From positions 246,316 to 310,315 of the forward strand of contig LUCM01005725.1 in assembly GCA_008360955.1 (NCBI GenBank): 64,000 nucleotides of DNA, in the 5' to 3' direction. Positions 1 through 12,562 of the stretch are shown here, one piece after another. Within the stretch, counting starts at the first letter, position 1, and every line of letters begins with the position of its first letter. The stretch is from Fasciolopsis buskii (Eukaryota; Platyhelminthes; Trematoda; Plagiorchiida; Fasciolidae). The notes under the pieces are model-generated. The model did not search any database and was not told where the DNA came from. It worked only from the letters and a program-made list of their open reading frames with translations. A program made the translations under genes and the position numbers.

Positions 1-780
1 ATTTACATCTGCCTTAGGCTAAGATAGAGTTATTGACACCAGAATATCATTTGAATCAACGTCAGTGTGCGGCAATAATTGTTCCGAATTTGGAACCAAA
101 AAGTGTGATTTATAGAGTGTCCAAGTAATACAATGGCTAATTCGGGGACCATTGGGTATGTACACCTGCTGAGCGACAAGAATCGAAGTCCAGTAGCATG
201 CTTCTACGGGAGTTTTCCCTTAACCCAAGTATGGTGTTATTCACAACAAAACTCCGCTCGTTGTTGACGGCTATATCTTCATACTTGGTTTATGCACCCA
301 AAAACAGTGCAAGTAAATAGTCTGTAAGTCCTTTTTTCAAGTTAGGTGCGCCATAGTATATGTTAAGTTACGGTGTCAAGTTATGGTGGATTGCCACCGC
401 ATATCTTTTGAAGCTAATGTGCGGCACTCAGTAAGCCTCCCGTAAGTGGTGCCTAACAATATTACAAGAATTCATGCGATTCTCATGGATTCATTATTCA
501 ACTTCGTCGTTCAACCCAGAAATAGGACACCAGGTATTTTTTATCCTTGTTTAAAATCATCAGTTGGGCTTAGCTACAAGCCCCTGACTGAGTATTCAAC
601 CCCGAACAAACGATTTTCCCTACAGCAGCTCAACCGGTAAACTAAATGAACAGGCTCTTCATGGCTTTTTGAACATCACTTAGTGTCACATATCGGTGAA
701 TGGTAAACAGGGTTAACAGACAAAGCTGAATCGTGATCGACTCACAACGACAAACGTCTTATCTGAACCCGACATTCGGC
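1..780. other. Non-coding sequence, nothing recognised
   Basis: The short open frames here (the longest about 64 codons) have no splice-like borders, no recognisable motif and no coding-like composition. I see no repeat or RNA gene. Confidence 0.5.
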
Positions 781-945
781 AGACTACTGAGAGTCTGCTG
801 CACTGGCCCAAGGGCTAGAGCGTCCGGTTCAATGATTGTTCATCTCGGGGTCCGTATTCTAACTGGGTGAGGACGGGGTTAGCGGCACCTAGTCCCTGCT
901 GATGAATACCAACTCCGATGGAACAGCTGTTCAGTATTTTCACTA
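781..945 (+). repeat. SINE-A copy 1 (tRNA-derived, degenerate)
   Basis: The stretch starts with a leader (gagagtctg near 789) shared with the copy at 16.6 kb. It continues with an A-box-like part (aagggctagagcg near 810) and a degraded B-box region, then a tRNA-unrelated body containing 'gctgatgaatacc' and 'gaacagctgt' in the same order as the copies at 16.5, 16.9 and 44.4 kb. It is the most diverged of the four copies, so the borders are approximate. Such elements are transcribed by RNA polymerase III from the tRNA-like head and moved by a partner LINE; this copy is surely inactive. Confidence 0.55.
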
Positions 946-1337
946 CACTAGAAATTAAAATTTCGTGTACAAAATTCCTCCTCTAAACAGACGTCTGTTC
1001 CGAAAACTTTTCTCGTTTGAGGATTCACATTGTATCCGACACATCCACTTACCTGCTGCAGGCTTTTATACTCGACAGACCATGCAAGGATTTCATAAAA
1101 ATCTTCGTAGATCAGGGATCTGGTTGTGTGAAGATATTTTTCTAAAAGTTGAAAATTTCAGGTAATACGAGTCAGCCGCATTGAGGATTTTCTTTTGCTC
1201 TTACGCTTGTATTGCATTTATTCACGTGAATGGTTGAATTTCCTTATTTTAATTCATTTCCATGGATAAAAAATGGTAGAATTGTAATACCGTAAGATAA
1301 CTTATACAAACAGGCTGACGTCCAAATAAGCAGACAG
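946..1337. other. AT-rich spacer, nothing recognised
   Basis: Sequence between a SINE-A and a SINE-B remnant. One open frame of 66 codons shows no motif and no convincing splice sites. No other structure was seen. Confidence 0.5.
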
Positions 1338-1500
1338 CATTTTTATTAACGAAACAACAACGTAAGTCATTTTCACGAAGGTGCCCGCGTCGAGCCTAGG
1401 GCTGCCAATGGAGGAAGTTGACCAGAATTAGATAGATTCGAACTGGCGAACTTCAGGCTGAGGCCTCACCGTGTTGAAGGTTTTACCTTGGCTGGGCTGA
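1338..1500 (-). repeat. SINE-B copy 1 (tRNA-derived)
   Basis: Read on the minus strand, a degraded tRNA-like head is followed by a B-box-like segment (cagttcgaatct), a linker ending in 'ttggcagc', and a tail running from 'cgtgaaaatga' to 'ttaataaaaa'. The copies at 12.4 kb and 39.0 kb show the same order of blocks and clear similarity in the linker and tail. The end in ATAAAAA could be the A-rich 3' end of a SINE. The tail may derive from the 3' end of a partner LINE, but I cannot say which. Confidence 0.6.
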
Positions 1501-4500
1501 GATGAGAGTTTTGTTGGTCCCGGTATTTCGCTGGTGCCGGCATTCTATGGGTGTTCCAATGACAGGCGAAGCGATAAAGCTATCAAATTCAAGTAGAAAT
1601 GTGCCTTCATGTGCTCAATTGGAAATTCACATTTTCGGGCGATTAAACCAAAACAATATAGCGTTGAGCTTCACCACGAGGGTACTAATATCGTATCATG
1701 CTCAGCATTTTCCTAAATTCAAGTGCTATTTAAATTTCTGTTCACGCGGATGAATTTTACCGACGCATCATGTAAACAGCTTCCGCTTCTCTCCAAAAGC
1801 TTGAACTTATGTTCCTGTCATTTGGCGGGAATTGGCAACGGTTTAGAGTAGTAAACCATAAGGGGGCGTTGTTATTTGGCCAGCATCTAGGCTAGAAAGT
1901 TACTTGACATCCCAGTCTGGTTATTAAACATACATATCAACCATGAACAATATATCTCTGTTAAGAAGAAATCGGGATGACGTATTGACAACGAACTGTC
2001 AGAAATCCGCATCAATAAACCCTGGAGATCGATGATGCGCTTTTACCATACTTACGTCATACTAGAAGGAAATTACCCTTTTCAGGATAATATGCTTGAT
2101 AAATTCTGGTTGAATCAAACACGGATCTTTGATTGGGGACATTTTCTTCTTCCATCTTGCCAGCCTTCTTAGAATCAAAAGGATAGTTGCTTCCCCACAA
2201 CAAAATGTGCCATCCCTTCAAAGCATTTTTATTTGGCCTCTTCGAAAGGCTTCTCTCAAATAATTCTCGGAAAAATGAGTAACTTGAACGGGGATAAAAA
2301 AAGAAATGTTTTTGAATAAGTTGCTTCAGAAACTTTCTATTTTCGAAGTGTTTTGCCGGCCACCTCGAGTCAAGCATGCTTCAATAAAACTGACCGGGTT
2401 GCTGAATTAAGGGACGCGTTATTCCACATCACATTCGCTAAATCGTAGGTGGCATTAAAAGCGTCTATCTTATTTTATCTTTATAGTAGCGGTTGCGGGA
2501 GGGAAGTGAGCACTAATGCATTAATGCTGTCGTAAACCTTTAGCATGCATATGAATAATTCCACGGTTCATTTTGAGTTCGATTGATTTTCTTCGTGTAG
2601 AACTTGAGGTTGACACAGATTAGTAGTGTCCAAACGGTGGTACTGTTTGTTGAAACAGGGCTCGTGGGGCTGGATAAAAATTAAACTGATCAAATTTTTC
2701 AATCAGTTCATTCTAGTAGGAAAGAGTTCACTAAATCTAGCTTACTGCACCATTGTTACGATAACCAGGTACACATTCAACGTGGTACGCTTGAATGAGG
2801 TTGATGCAAGCCTAACTTTGGTGCAAAGCAAAATCTCTAATAAACGAACATTTTCCTCATCCTGATCAACCTTGACAAGTAAACCCTAGTTATTAAATTA
2901 TTACCTTCAGCCTCCAAATACAAAAATAATCATTGTTTGATTATTCGATGAAATAAATGCTCCTGTCAAACAGCCGAGCTTGTAAACAACTGTGAACGCA
3001 AAACTGAATAAGTCCTAATACTCTCCAAAAACGCATATGAAATTTTCTTACTGCCGAAGAATTTCACTTTGCCCGTTGAGTGTAATTTACATTGACAATC
3101 AAAGTCACTTTTTCCCACTGGAGCTACTACATTCTGCCTATAGATGCACTGAGACAAACCTGTAGTTGAATTCATGAAATTCGTTATATCGCTTCTATAT
3201 CTATCATGAAGCTGAGCCCTAAGAGTATTAAGACAATAGATTTTTTGAATGATTCATAATCGATAATACATGTACATATATAATAATGCTTCATTTACAA
3301 CATGTGCATGCGTGAACTTCATAAAACTGCACCCAGGGGTCGGACTACTCTGTACACTATGCTTCCTGACGTTTGCAGTATTGCATAGAATGTCTGGAAT
3401 AGGTATGGCATACTGATTGCAATTGTGTTCTTCAATTCTCCGCGGAGAAATCGGGCTTTCGAACTGACAATGCATACAAAGTCGTTGAGCATAATCAAAT
3501 GTCCCGTTGCATTTGGTGCGGTTCGATGGTAAGTCAATGAACATCAAACTCCATGATTAACGGAAATTGATTTCGTTTATTTTGAATAAACCAGTCCTGA
3601 GAGGGTAGTTTGTCAAGCAATGCCAGCATTCAGGGCAACTTTTGTAAACCATTAAAACATAGTACCCATGCCGCACCCGTGTAATGAAGAGTCATCAGAG
3701 TACAGACACCGACCACGAAAATAGACGAGAACTCAGGATGAACGCATCACAAGGACCCGGCAAGCTGTCAACCCATAGCTTGGCTTTATTGCAAGGTGAA
3801 TGATCTAAATGATACATATTTCCAAGGGCCACAAACAAAGGAAACATAACAACCGCAACGAAAGCTCGCCAAATCTGCCCGGTGCCCAAAACGTGTTCGA
3901 AGCAGAATCGATTGCCACGGATCCCCACCCAAGTGTGAGCGTGATAAATAAGCAATAATAGCCATTCCTGACAAAGATGAAGCAGTACGGTGCTTCCATC
4001 GCTACTGAATGGTGAGTTGAGCGTTTAAATCGTACAGTGAGTAGTTTTGCGCTATAGAGCAGCATTTTCCTATTCTCATTGAAGGTGCGAACTAAATTTG
4101 TGCGGCTCGTTTGTTTTCCCATCGGCTCACAATTTACTAAAGAGAAAGCTACGGAAAAATCGACAACCTCGTCAGCTGAATGATGTAAGGAAATCAAGTG
4201 GCCCATTTATACCCTCTTTTCTACACCAAATCCTAGTTTGGGTCTCCGGGACATACATTCAAGTTACAACAACTTCTGCATTCAAAATTGCATTGTCCAC
4301 AAACCGTCTGACAACAGCAAAGTAAATCCGAGGTCTGTCTTTCGGCTAAGCTAAACTTGACTGAATATGATATTATTTTTGATATTTCATGCGAGCTGAG
4401 GGTCATCATTTATGCTTCTCATGCCAAACGTTGTCAAGGATTCAATTTCTTTGCTATTTGTTCGTGTAAATTCGCCTTTTTACCCATTTCCAATCCATTA

Positions 4501-5512
4501 TATCTTGTACAGACCCAGAAGCGATGTGATGCACTGAGTCACGGGTCAATTGGGACTTGGTGCCTTAGTCCTTTGGACCAAATTATTTCTTGTCTGCTTG
4601 CTTTCCTAATGAAAACACCTGCTAGAATGAAGCTGTCTGACTCTCACATTGCTGTGTTATGCTTATCTATTAAATTGTCATTTCATGTAACGTAAAGTGC
4701 TACTATGAATTGGCAATGCTAGATTTTCAAATAGTGAAAAGTTTGAAAGATGACGTTGTTTCAATATTTGGTTATAATATTTTGGCTGGTTTACAATATT
4801 AATTGCATAGAAGTTCCAGATTCGCACTAAAAGTTTTAATTATTCAGAACGCGCATATCCCATGTGGTAGCCACAAAAGTGGTCCGTTGGTCCTTTCGTA
4901 AGATTGTCACTGTTTAGTTAGGAAATCCGTTGGTTATTGCATTCACAATTCCTATACAAATGTTTCTAACCGTGTATGGAATACGGTCCATTGTCCGTCA
5001 ATGACTGACATCGTTGCGGACTGTTTCCGAAGAAAGAACCTTTTGTGAGAATCCTGAATTTCCACTTATTGTTTAGCTTTCTTATCTTATTTCTAACAAA
5101 AACCAACATGAACACGTACCATCAGAGGTAGAAAAATACAAGAGACTAACATGAAAAGCGGGTGATTGATTTACACTACGAATCTGTCGATCAAATGTGA
5201 TAAGATGACGACTGTTTTCGAAACGGCAAAATGTGTTTTTCATCAGATTGCGAAAGTAACTGGGTTAGGAATGATCAACAAGACGGTAGCAACGGGTAAC
5301 ACCTGCATGTGCATTTGTTAGGAAAGTAACGGTCAGACTGAGTTATGGAACACCCTTCAGTTCAGTTATTCACACGAACACATCCTTATGCATGCTGACA
5401 GAAATACTTCGGATGAAATTGTGTTTTCCCGAGATTCATTGGCTGATTCACAAAAACAGATATTTTGGTTGAACAGAACATAAAAACAAGGGTATGGATG
5501 ATTCGAAAGGCT
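1501..5512. other. Non-coding, no gene supported
   Basis: Several open frames of 60 to 133 codons lie here, some overlapping on the same strand, for example the three minus-strand frames between 3695 and 4206. Frames of this size are expected by chance in AT-rich DNA of this length. None carries a motif I know or is bounded by good splice signals. I see no dispersed repeat. Confidence 0.45.
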
Positions 5513-5665
5513 GACAGATAGATAGATGGATAGAAACGAATGGATAGATAGGTCGATGAATAAATAAATAAATAAATAGATAAATAGATAAATAGAAAAG
5601 ATTAAATAGATAGGTGGGTTGATAGATAAGTAGATAGATTGACTGACTGATTAATTGATTGGCTG
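5513..5665. repeat. Compound tetranucleotide microsatellite (GATA/AAAT, then ATTG-like)
   Basis: Imperfect units of gata are followed by aaat/aata units around 5560-5600, more gata, and then attg/actg units that fade out to about 5690. The order of slightly different unit types suggests replication slippage with point mutations later locked in. Likely length-polymorphic, with no gene nearby. Confidence 0.9.
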
Positions 5666-8600
5666 GTGGACTGATGGATTAATTGCTGAAATAACGACGT
5701 TGATTGTACGTAGGCCCGACCGATTTATTGTCTGATTGAATAATTGACTGAAGTATAAGTTATGGGAAAGTAATAGACAAATAACTTCTTTTAGACATTT
5801 TTCTATTCCATACCCAAGTAGAGTTTTAATTTACGCTTGCCTCAAACATGAGTAACCCGAAGTGATCAACCGAGCTCGATGATATCATTGGTTCGATGTG
5901 TTTGGAATGATTTATTGTACAAGCGTGCACAGGTTCGTTTACCTAACTGAGCATACACGTGACCTAACTAATAATTAATAACGATCCCCGCAAAAAACTG
6001 AGGGAAGGAGTTGTGGCTGCAAGTTAAAATCTCACAGGAATTAATTGTGCTGTATACACTTTGCTTAATAATTTATCCAATCAATTTGGCTTTAAAAACG
6101 TTGGACAAATGCATCCAGTTTTGAAAAAACGAACTTTATCTCGTTGTTTAACCTCTGGAATCTCCCTTTCACATTGTCAGACGTCCTCGGCGGAAATCCG
6201 CAAAGGTGATATTTTACAGTTCCAATGTGTTACTTTCCAAGCATAACAAGTGCAAATGAACTTTTTTAACAAATTATCATCAGATACTAAGATTTTAGAC
6301 CAATTTATTAGGGTTTGGACCACGGTAAGTCAATGAGCTTAACTCTGCAGTAGTCCATATGATATAATTCAACATGGCCCTCTCAGGTCCTGACGGCAAG
6401 TATGGGAAAGAACCAAACAAGATCAAATGATTAATGAGCGGTAAAAAGTTGCACAAAACAGGAAAGATCCGAAGTGTGAATTTCATCGCAGAGTAATACG
6501 TCCGGCAGCCGGGCTGTCCAGGGTGAGCAGCTTCTGCTTTCTATCCAAATATTCGAACTCGTTACACCCGAGTAGTAAGTTAGTCTCAATCTGCTACACC
6601 GTAGACGGCAAATTGTCACATTGTATAATGTACTCCGGAGGAAAGAATGCGTGCCTGAACAACCCGGTCGGTTAGAATTTTCGCCCTTTCCAAATAGCTG
6701 ATCTTTTAGTTTCAAGAATCAGAATGTTCACATTTTTTCACCAAGTTTTAATGAGTACTGAATTGTTCCGATTTTAAGCTGTGAATAGCCGCGTCAAAGA
6801 TAACTATCACCCGATTAATCCACCATTCATTTTGTCTGATTTATGCTATAGAATTTACTCACTACTCCTAGTTTTGATGCTATGGCCAGGGCTCTGATGC
6901 AGTTCGCAGTTAACAGAATGAGAGAAGTCGTTAGTCCTCTTTAAAATGCACTCAAATTAATCATCGCCGAACCACCATTTTCGTCATGCGTGGGTGTAAG
7001 TAAACGTTGAGAATATCCAAAGGCCGTCTGGGTTCCAATCAGCGGTTTCTATGCTCCTCTTTCAAATGTATTCCATTAATCCCGACAACTCCCCATTGCG
7101 AGATGTAAATATACAAAATCCGATTTGAGCAAAAACATCTGTTCGTATAAGCCACTATCATCTTTGTAGCAGATGTGCTAAATTTTGTAAGATAAACTCA
7201 AGTGTCGGACTGGTGTTCAGCGGAAACAACCCAAGCGTTTGTTGCATTTTGTGCACTCCGGTAGAGCTCGCTTGGTCAACGGGAAAATATGGACACATCA
7301 GTTATGGACGGAAAGCAATGAGCAAAGGTTTGTTAACAAATTTTAATGAGCGCTCCTTTTCTATCACAAGAGACAAACAGAGGGAATCAGCATCGCAATA
7401 CGTTGCCTATGTAAACTCGAACTTCTACCTTCCCTTGCTGCCACCTGATTGAATTTTCACCGTAATTAAAGCGCGAGCCAATGTAACAAATGTGTCGACT
7501 CATTAGTTTTCATGCGCTGTGGTTGAACGTTTTGTAATGTTTACATGATAAATGCATCATAGGGCGCGATAGTTTAATCAAGTCCAGCCAGACATGCTGT
7601 TGAACGTGATGCGGTCTCATCACAAAAAAGTAAGAATTCAAGCAACTGTACTCATTAGCTTATTAGCAGTTTTTTGGTTTCTTGGGAAATACGTCAACAA
7701 GGTTTACAAAGAATGTCGGTAATTTTAATCGCGCAAAGTCATCTGGTTCAAAGTGACGATTCGTATGACAGCCAGAAATCCATTGGTTCAAGTCACTTTC
7801 AGTTCGATGTATACTACCGAATACGTTCCTTAGATGCATTGGATGCAAGCAATGGATTCCTTTACCACAACAAGTTGTGTAAGATGTGCTAGAGAATAGA
7901 GTTAAAGCAAAAACAAAATCTTGAATTTGCTGTAGTCGGACCTAGATGTGATAAATGGAATTGGTGATCCTAGCTGGACAAAATAGAAACCCTAACTTTA
8001 CAGACTGGAAGCACGAACGACAAATAGTCTATTGTTTACGAAATTACATTCAGTAGGGTCTAACTACATCAGATCGCGTCCTAGATTTGCCTCCAGTTAC
8101 TCCACTCCAACAAAATGGATTGCTTAAATCACTTACAGGAAACTTGTGGGTGATTCTAAAATTCTCTTGTCCTTGACCCTTTAGAAAAGAAAAGACTAGT
8201 AACTTTTGACGTCCTAACGGCCGGTCAATTGACGATTGGTTATTTGATCAAGACGGCAGTGACCCGGTGCAAGAACGGGAACAAAGAACTATCGGAATGA
8301 AATACTACTCAGATGAATGTTATATACTATTCCAGAAGGCAGGTCATGCTTACGTTTTTCCTTTAAACCAAAGAAAACAATTCAATGAGTACTGCAAGCC
8401 GCGATAGTGAACGTTGGCCGAGAACCGTCCCACTGAAACTGAAAATGTGTTCAGTTACCTTTAAAATCATTATGTTCTCTTTAGTATGAATATTCTTTCT
8501 GAAAAATTTAAGACCGCTGACACGCAATCCAGTGAGAGAATTACGTTCGCATGTTTTCAAGTATTGGTATGATTTAATCTACTCGATCAAAACAGGGAAC

Positions 8601-11030
8601 TGGTAGCACACGGTCCACTGTGCAGATGAAAATAACTCACTTAAGACTGTCACTTAGACAGTCCATATTCCACAGGAGATTCATAATTCGATCGGGTATG
8701 CACTGTTACAGCAACAACATTTTACCTACTTACGAGCAGTCTGACAACTAAGGCGATACTCCTCGCATGGAAACTTTACCGTTGGTCAGTGTTCTTTTAG
8801 AGTTTCTGGTTGCCCGTTTGTACGCACAGATTCTCCATCTGGTGACAAAGAACGTCTCAGCACTTGTCGAAGTTTACGATGTGCAAACGTATATGTTTGC
8901 TCGTATGTTCTTATGCTTGTCTGACACAATCATTCTGTGTGCCAAGTACAAAACTATTCAGTTTCACCCTGCCCACTTTTAGGGTAATCGTATCATTCTT
9001 ACACCAGCGGAAAAACTGCACACCTCAGGATCTTCCAACTTAGATTCAAATACTTACCAAGTACGGAGTGTAGGGACAGTGTCCAGATCTCCGTATCCAC
9101 ATTAAAACTGTAATTTTAATCGATTGATCATCCTATTCAACTTCAGATTCATCTAGGTTAGACTTTTTACTATTCAAGGTAGAATGCTCCAAAATAAATT
9201 CAGTTTTCTTAAGGAAAACATTCATTCTGCAAGAATCTCACCGGTATCGCCAACACTCGCCTGATGTGTCTCATATCCTTGTTTCTTTGTTTGCAATCAG
9301 TAGTTCGAAATGGCTGTCACTCAACAACATTCGTTTTTAAAACTCAATGTACACAGCATTTCGTAAAAGGCAAACAGTGCCTTAATTCACACAGAATTAG
9401 ATGTCGAACGTTGTTCACTCCTTGGCTAATCGAGCCTCTCGCCTGCCACGTTTGTACTACCAGCCAAGCACACAGTTTGCGTCGAATGGCTGCAATTATT
9501 TTGTGCATCACTCAAGATTACTCCCAGAAAATAACATCTAAACACATGGTATTCATGGCATTTTATAGTCATAATGAATATCAAACCCCAATTGGGTATC
9601 TTTAGACAGTCGCTCAAAGTGCCTCGTAATGACCGATGCCTATTGTCCACCTCTTTCAACGTATGTTCCTCTACCAACCCATCGTCAGTTTGAGACTAGC
9701 TCGCACTTGATTTGACTAGTCCAAGACGCGAAGAACGACAGGAATTTGGAGAATTAGTCCCCAGGGTGCACGTAAAACTGCAGTCATTGGCAAATTACGT
9801 CTGCATCACAATTCGTGATAGACCCAACTGATGCTGTCGAGAGCAGCACATCAGGAACACAGATCCAAACGGAATAATTGTTCCAATTCCATAAATAGAT
9901 TGGATTTTTCTTTATTTGCAGCCCTATTCTTAGTCTACCGATCAAGAACAGTTTTAGGTATTAAACTGACTACTTTGCCACAACCGACCTATCGCTACTG
10001 CTAAAGTAATCCATAGTGATTCTGCTAAATTGTAGACTGCTATCGGTCGTTTTTAAAACCGCTCAGTGAAGCATTTGAATATTCGATGAACGAAAGTTTG
10101 CTGGAGTCAGGTAACAGTAATGCACGAGATCAAGGTGTGATCTGCTACAGCATTTCCCCAGGTTAACCGTGTGAAGTATCCCGGCCTTATCCTCAAAATT
10201 AGTATCCGGTTGAACTTTACTCTTTGTAGTTCCTTCCAGCTTAATTCTACACTCATCAATTAACCATAGACATTTACGTCTAAACGTATGTTTTCCTAAA
10301 CCAGCCTATTGTGTTCTTGGTTCGGTCGTGTTCCCGTGAAAGCTGATTTCGATCAACTTACAAACTGTTTCACAATGATCAGTCAAATTTCATGTATTAC
10401 ACCATTTATTCTGACAGCTAAAATGTCTGGGATGAACTCATCTCTTTTTAAAATTCTGCAAGCTTCCTTGTGTGAATGGTTTGCATTTTCAATGTTTATC
10501 TTTTGTGCAAAACAATGCATAGAAACTCTACGAGTGTCACCTCATCCCGTATTCTGACATATCAGGTAGATGTCTATTATAAACTCCCATTTCATCTATG
10601 AACTCATTTGTACATTCGGCTTCATCTTGCAGTCTATCTTCTATACCCATCTTCAAACGGGCGTTCCTCTAGCAAATTCTGACGTACTCAAAAGTAAAGG
10701 AGAACCTTTTTAATCCCTAAAGAACTGCAATGAAATTAAACAGATTGTAATATTTGTTAACCAGGATGCTTTGTGTACCTTCCAAGTTTAATATACTTCA
10801 ATAAGAATAGATTGCCTGGAAGCCGAATTTCGTTCTTGCAAGGGAACATTTGATTGAGCTGGATATTGTTTAAATCTGACCTGATGGTCGTATGCCGAAT
10901 GAAGTGCCCTCGTGCATACGAAAGTCCTGATAGACATTCACCAACTCAAAGCAACGGCGAGACACCCGATTATCGATCTCAGGTCACGTATATATAGTAG
11001 CACTGGGGTCTGGACTGTTCAGCACTTTTG
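5666..11030. other. Long stretch without recognisable gene or repeat
   Basis: The longest open frames (113 codons at 9264-9605, 94 codons at 6431-6715 on the minus strand) look like chance: no domain, no coding-like composition, no paired splice sites. I found no similarity to the SINE or LINE families present elsewhere in the window. Confidence 0.45.
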
Positions 11031-11039
11031 AAACAGCCG

Positions 11040-11440
11040 AGAAAAGCAGAAGATATGTGAAGGCTGCCGGTATTTGTACACCCATATCTTATAATTGATA
11101 GAAAGTTGTGGAAGGATATCGTAAGTAACTCAGAGGTTAAGCAAATATTAGTGGGTCCTAGGAATCACACTTAAGAATAGGCGTTGAGTCAGAATCGGTC
11201 TAGATAATTGGAAACTTTCTGCCCATGCCCACGGTACGACTGCTTAATTGTAAGCTGCTGGTCGATGAAGGTAATGGTTGGAGGATGAGTCTTGATGGCC
11301 CGGTAGATGACATGGGAAAAAGTAAGACAACTTTAACTAGTGAAATAGCTGATGTAGGTGAAGTGAAACTATTTGGTTGGGGTCTGTGACATTTCCCCAC
11401 TCGATGGTTTAGTGCCTTGGTCAGTGTTTTCGTATTCAAA
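11040..11440 (+). mobile_element. RTE-like LINE, 3' fragment (C-terminal part of ORF)
   Basis: With one or more frame changes the plus strand reads like the C-terminal end of an RTE-like endonuclease-reverse transcriptase. 'VSNSEVKQ' near 11125 corresponds to the V-S-N-x-E-V-R motif of the family. A frame from 11242 then reads 'EGNGWRMSLDGP' and further on 'EVKLFGWG', matching the family's G-W-K...G-G-P and V-K-L-P-G-W-G-P-R-D pattern. The same motifs occur in RTE-1, RTE-2 and the fragment at 17.8 kb. The upstream domains are absent, as expected of 5'-truncated target-primed insertion. No function remains. Confidence 0.6.
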
Positions 11441-12394
11441 TTTATTTGTACCCTATTCTGTTGTTCATCGTGTCATTTCGCAATCGATATCTTCTTGTTT
11501 CTCGTTCTTTTTACTCCTGGAATATTTGATGCTGTAAGTCAGCAATAAAGCCAGAAAATTATGGCGCAAAGTTAATAACTGTACCAACTAAACTGAGATG
11601 AGGATAAAATTGTTGCCGGCTGGATGCAAATGGGCTGTTTTTGCCATTAAATCCAAGTCATCTGAAGTGTCGAAAACTTTCGATAAGAATTTCATCTACC
11701 AAACTCAACACATTAGACTATCCTACGTAACAATCACACTGCAGCTATAGGCCATGGACTATGTGAGTTACGTATCAGGATGACTATCATTTTCTCAGAT
11801 CACTTGTCTCTATGATAAAGCGCTTAATGTGCAACATTTAAAATAACCTAACCTGACAAGTACACCGTTTGTACCCAGTAAAATGTGATGTGCGAATAAG
11901 ATTGTAAGATTGTATAACGACTTTGCTATTCACATTCAAAAGCCTGGTGCTTCCATATATATCCTCGAGCCAACAACTCCTTTGGGATAAAAAAACCCCG
12001 CGATTTCACTGAACGATGTTCATGAAATAATTTACTAAATGATACCATTGCTCAAATTGCAATAAAGATACCAAAAACAATGGAACAAGCTTATATTATT
12101 CCCTCATGGTATACTAATCTTTTTTTCATGTTCATATTTTACAACCTGAAATGATCACATGCAAAAAAGGAACCTGAATTGTGCGAATGAGACAGACATT
12201 GGTGATGGGAATTTACCGTACAGAAAATGGGGATGTTGGTTTCTTAAATGGAAAGTCAAATGGTGAATGAACCTCGGTTCTCATTGGCAAGTTTATCTAT
12301 CCAACAAAAATAAGTTCGGTCACGATTCACAGATTGTGACTCAACCAGGAGAAATGATCACACGGGAAACATGGGTAGCATACATCTTTGTCTA
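11441..12394. other. Non-coding spacer, nothing recognised
   Basis: Follows the RTE 3' fragment; the first tens of bases may still be LINE 3' untranslated sequence. The rest is AT-rich with no open frame of note and no repeat shared with other parts of the window. Confidence 0.45.
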
Positions 12395-12562
12395 GTTTTT
12401 TTATTAATGAAATAACAATGTACATCATTTCACAGTAAGGAAGCCTTGATTAAAAGAAAGCTGCCAAGTGGGAACGTTGACCGGCGCTGAGAAGATTCGA
12501 ACGCGCGACCGTCACTCCCGATTGCCACAACTTTATCCGCTTGGCCACCGCCGGTCCACGTA
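12395..12562 (-). repeat. SINE-B copy 2 (best preserved head)
   Basis: On the minus strand it begins with a tRNA-like head. The A box (tggccaagcgga) and B box (gcgttcgaatct) are both good matches to RNA polymerase III internal promoter consensus, and the A box resembles those of tRNAs with a long variable arm (Ser/Leu type). It continues through 'cacttggcagc' and ends in 'tcattaataaaaaaac'. This is the most complete of the SINE-B copies and shows that the family is tRNA-derived. A 66-codon minus-strand open frame that crosses it is spurious. Confidence 0.7.

Noticed and set aside
3695..4206. Three overlapping minus-strand frames, up to 133 codons
   Set aside because: They overlap in different frames, lack motifs and have no splice-like borders; expected by chance.
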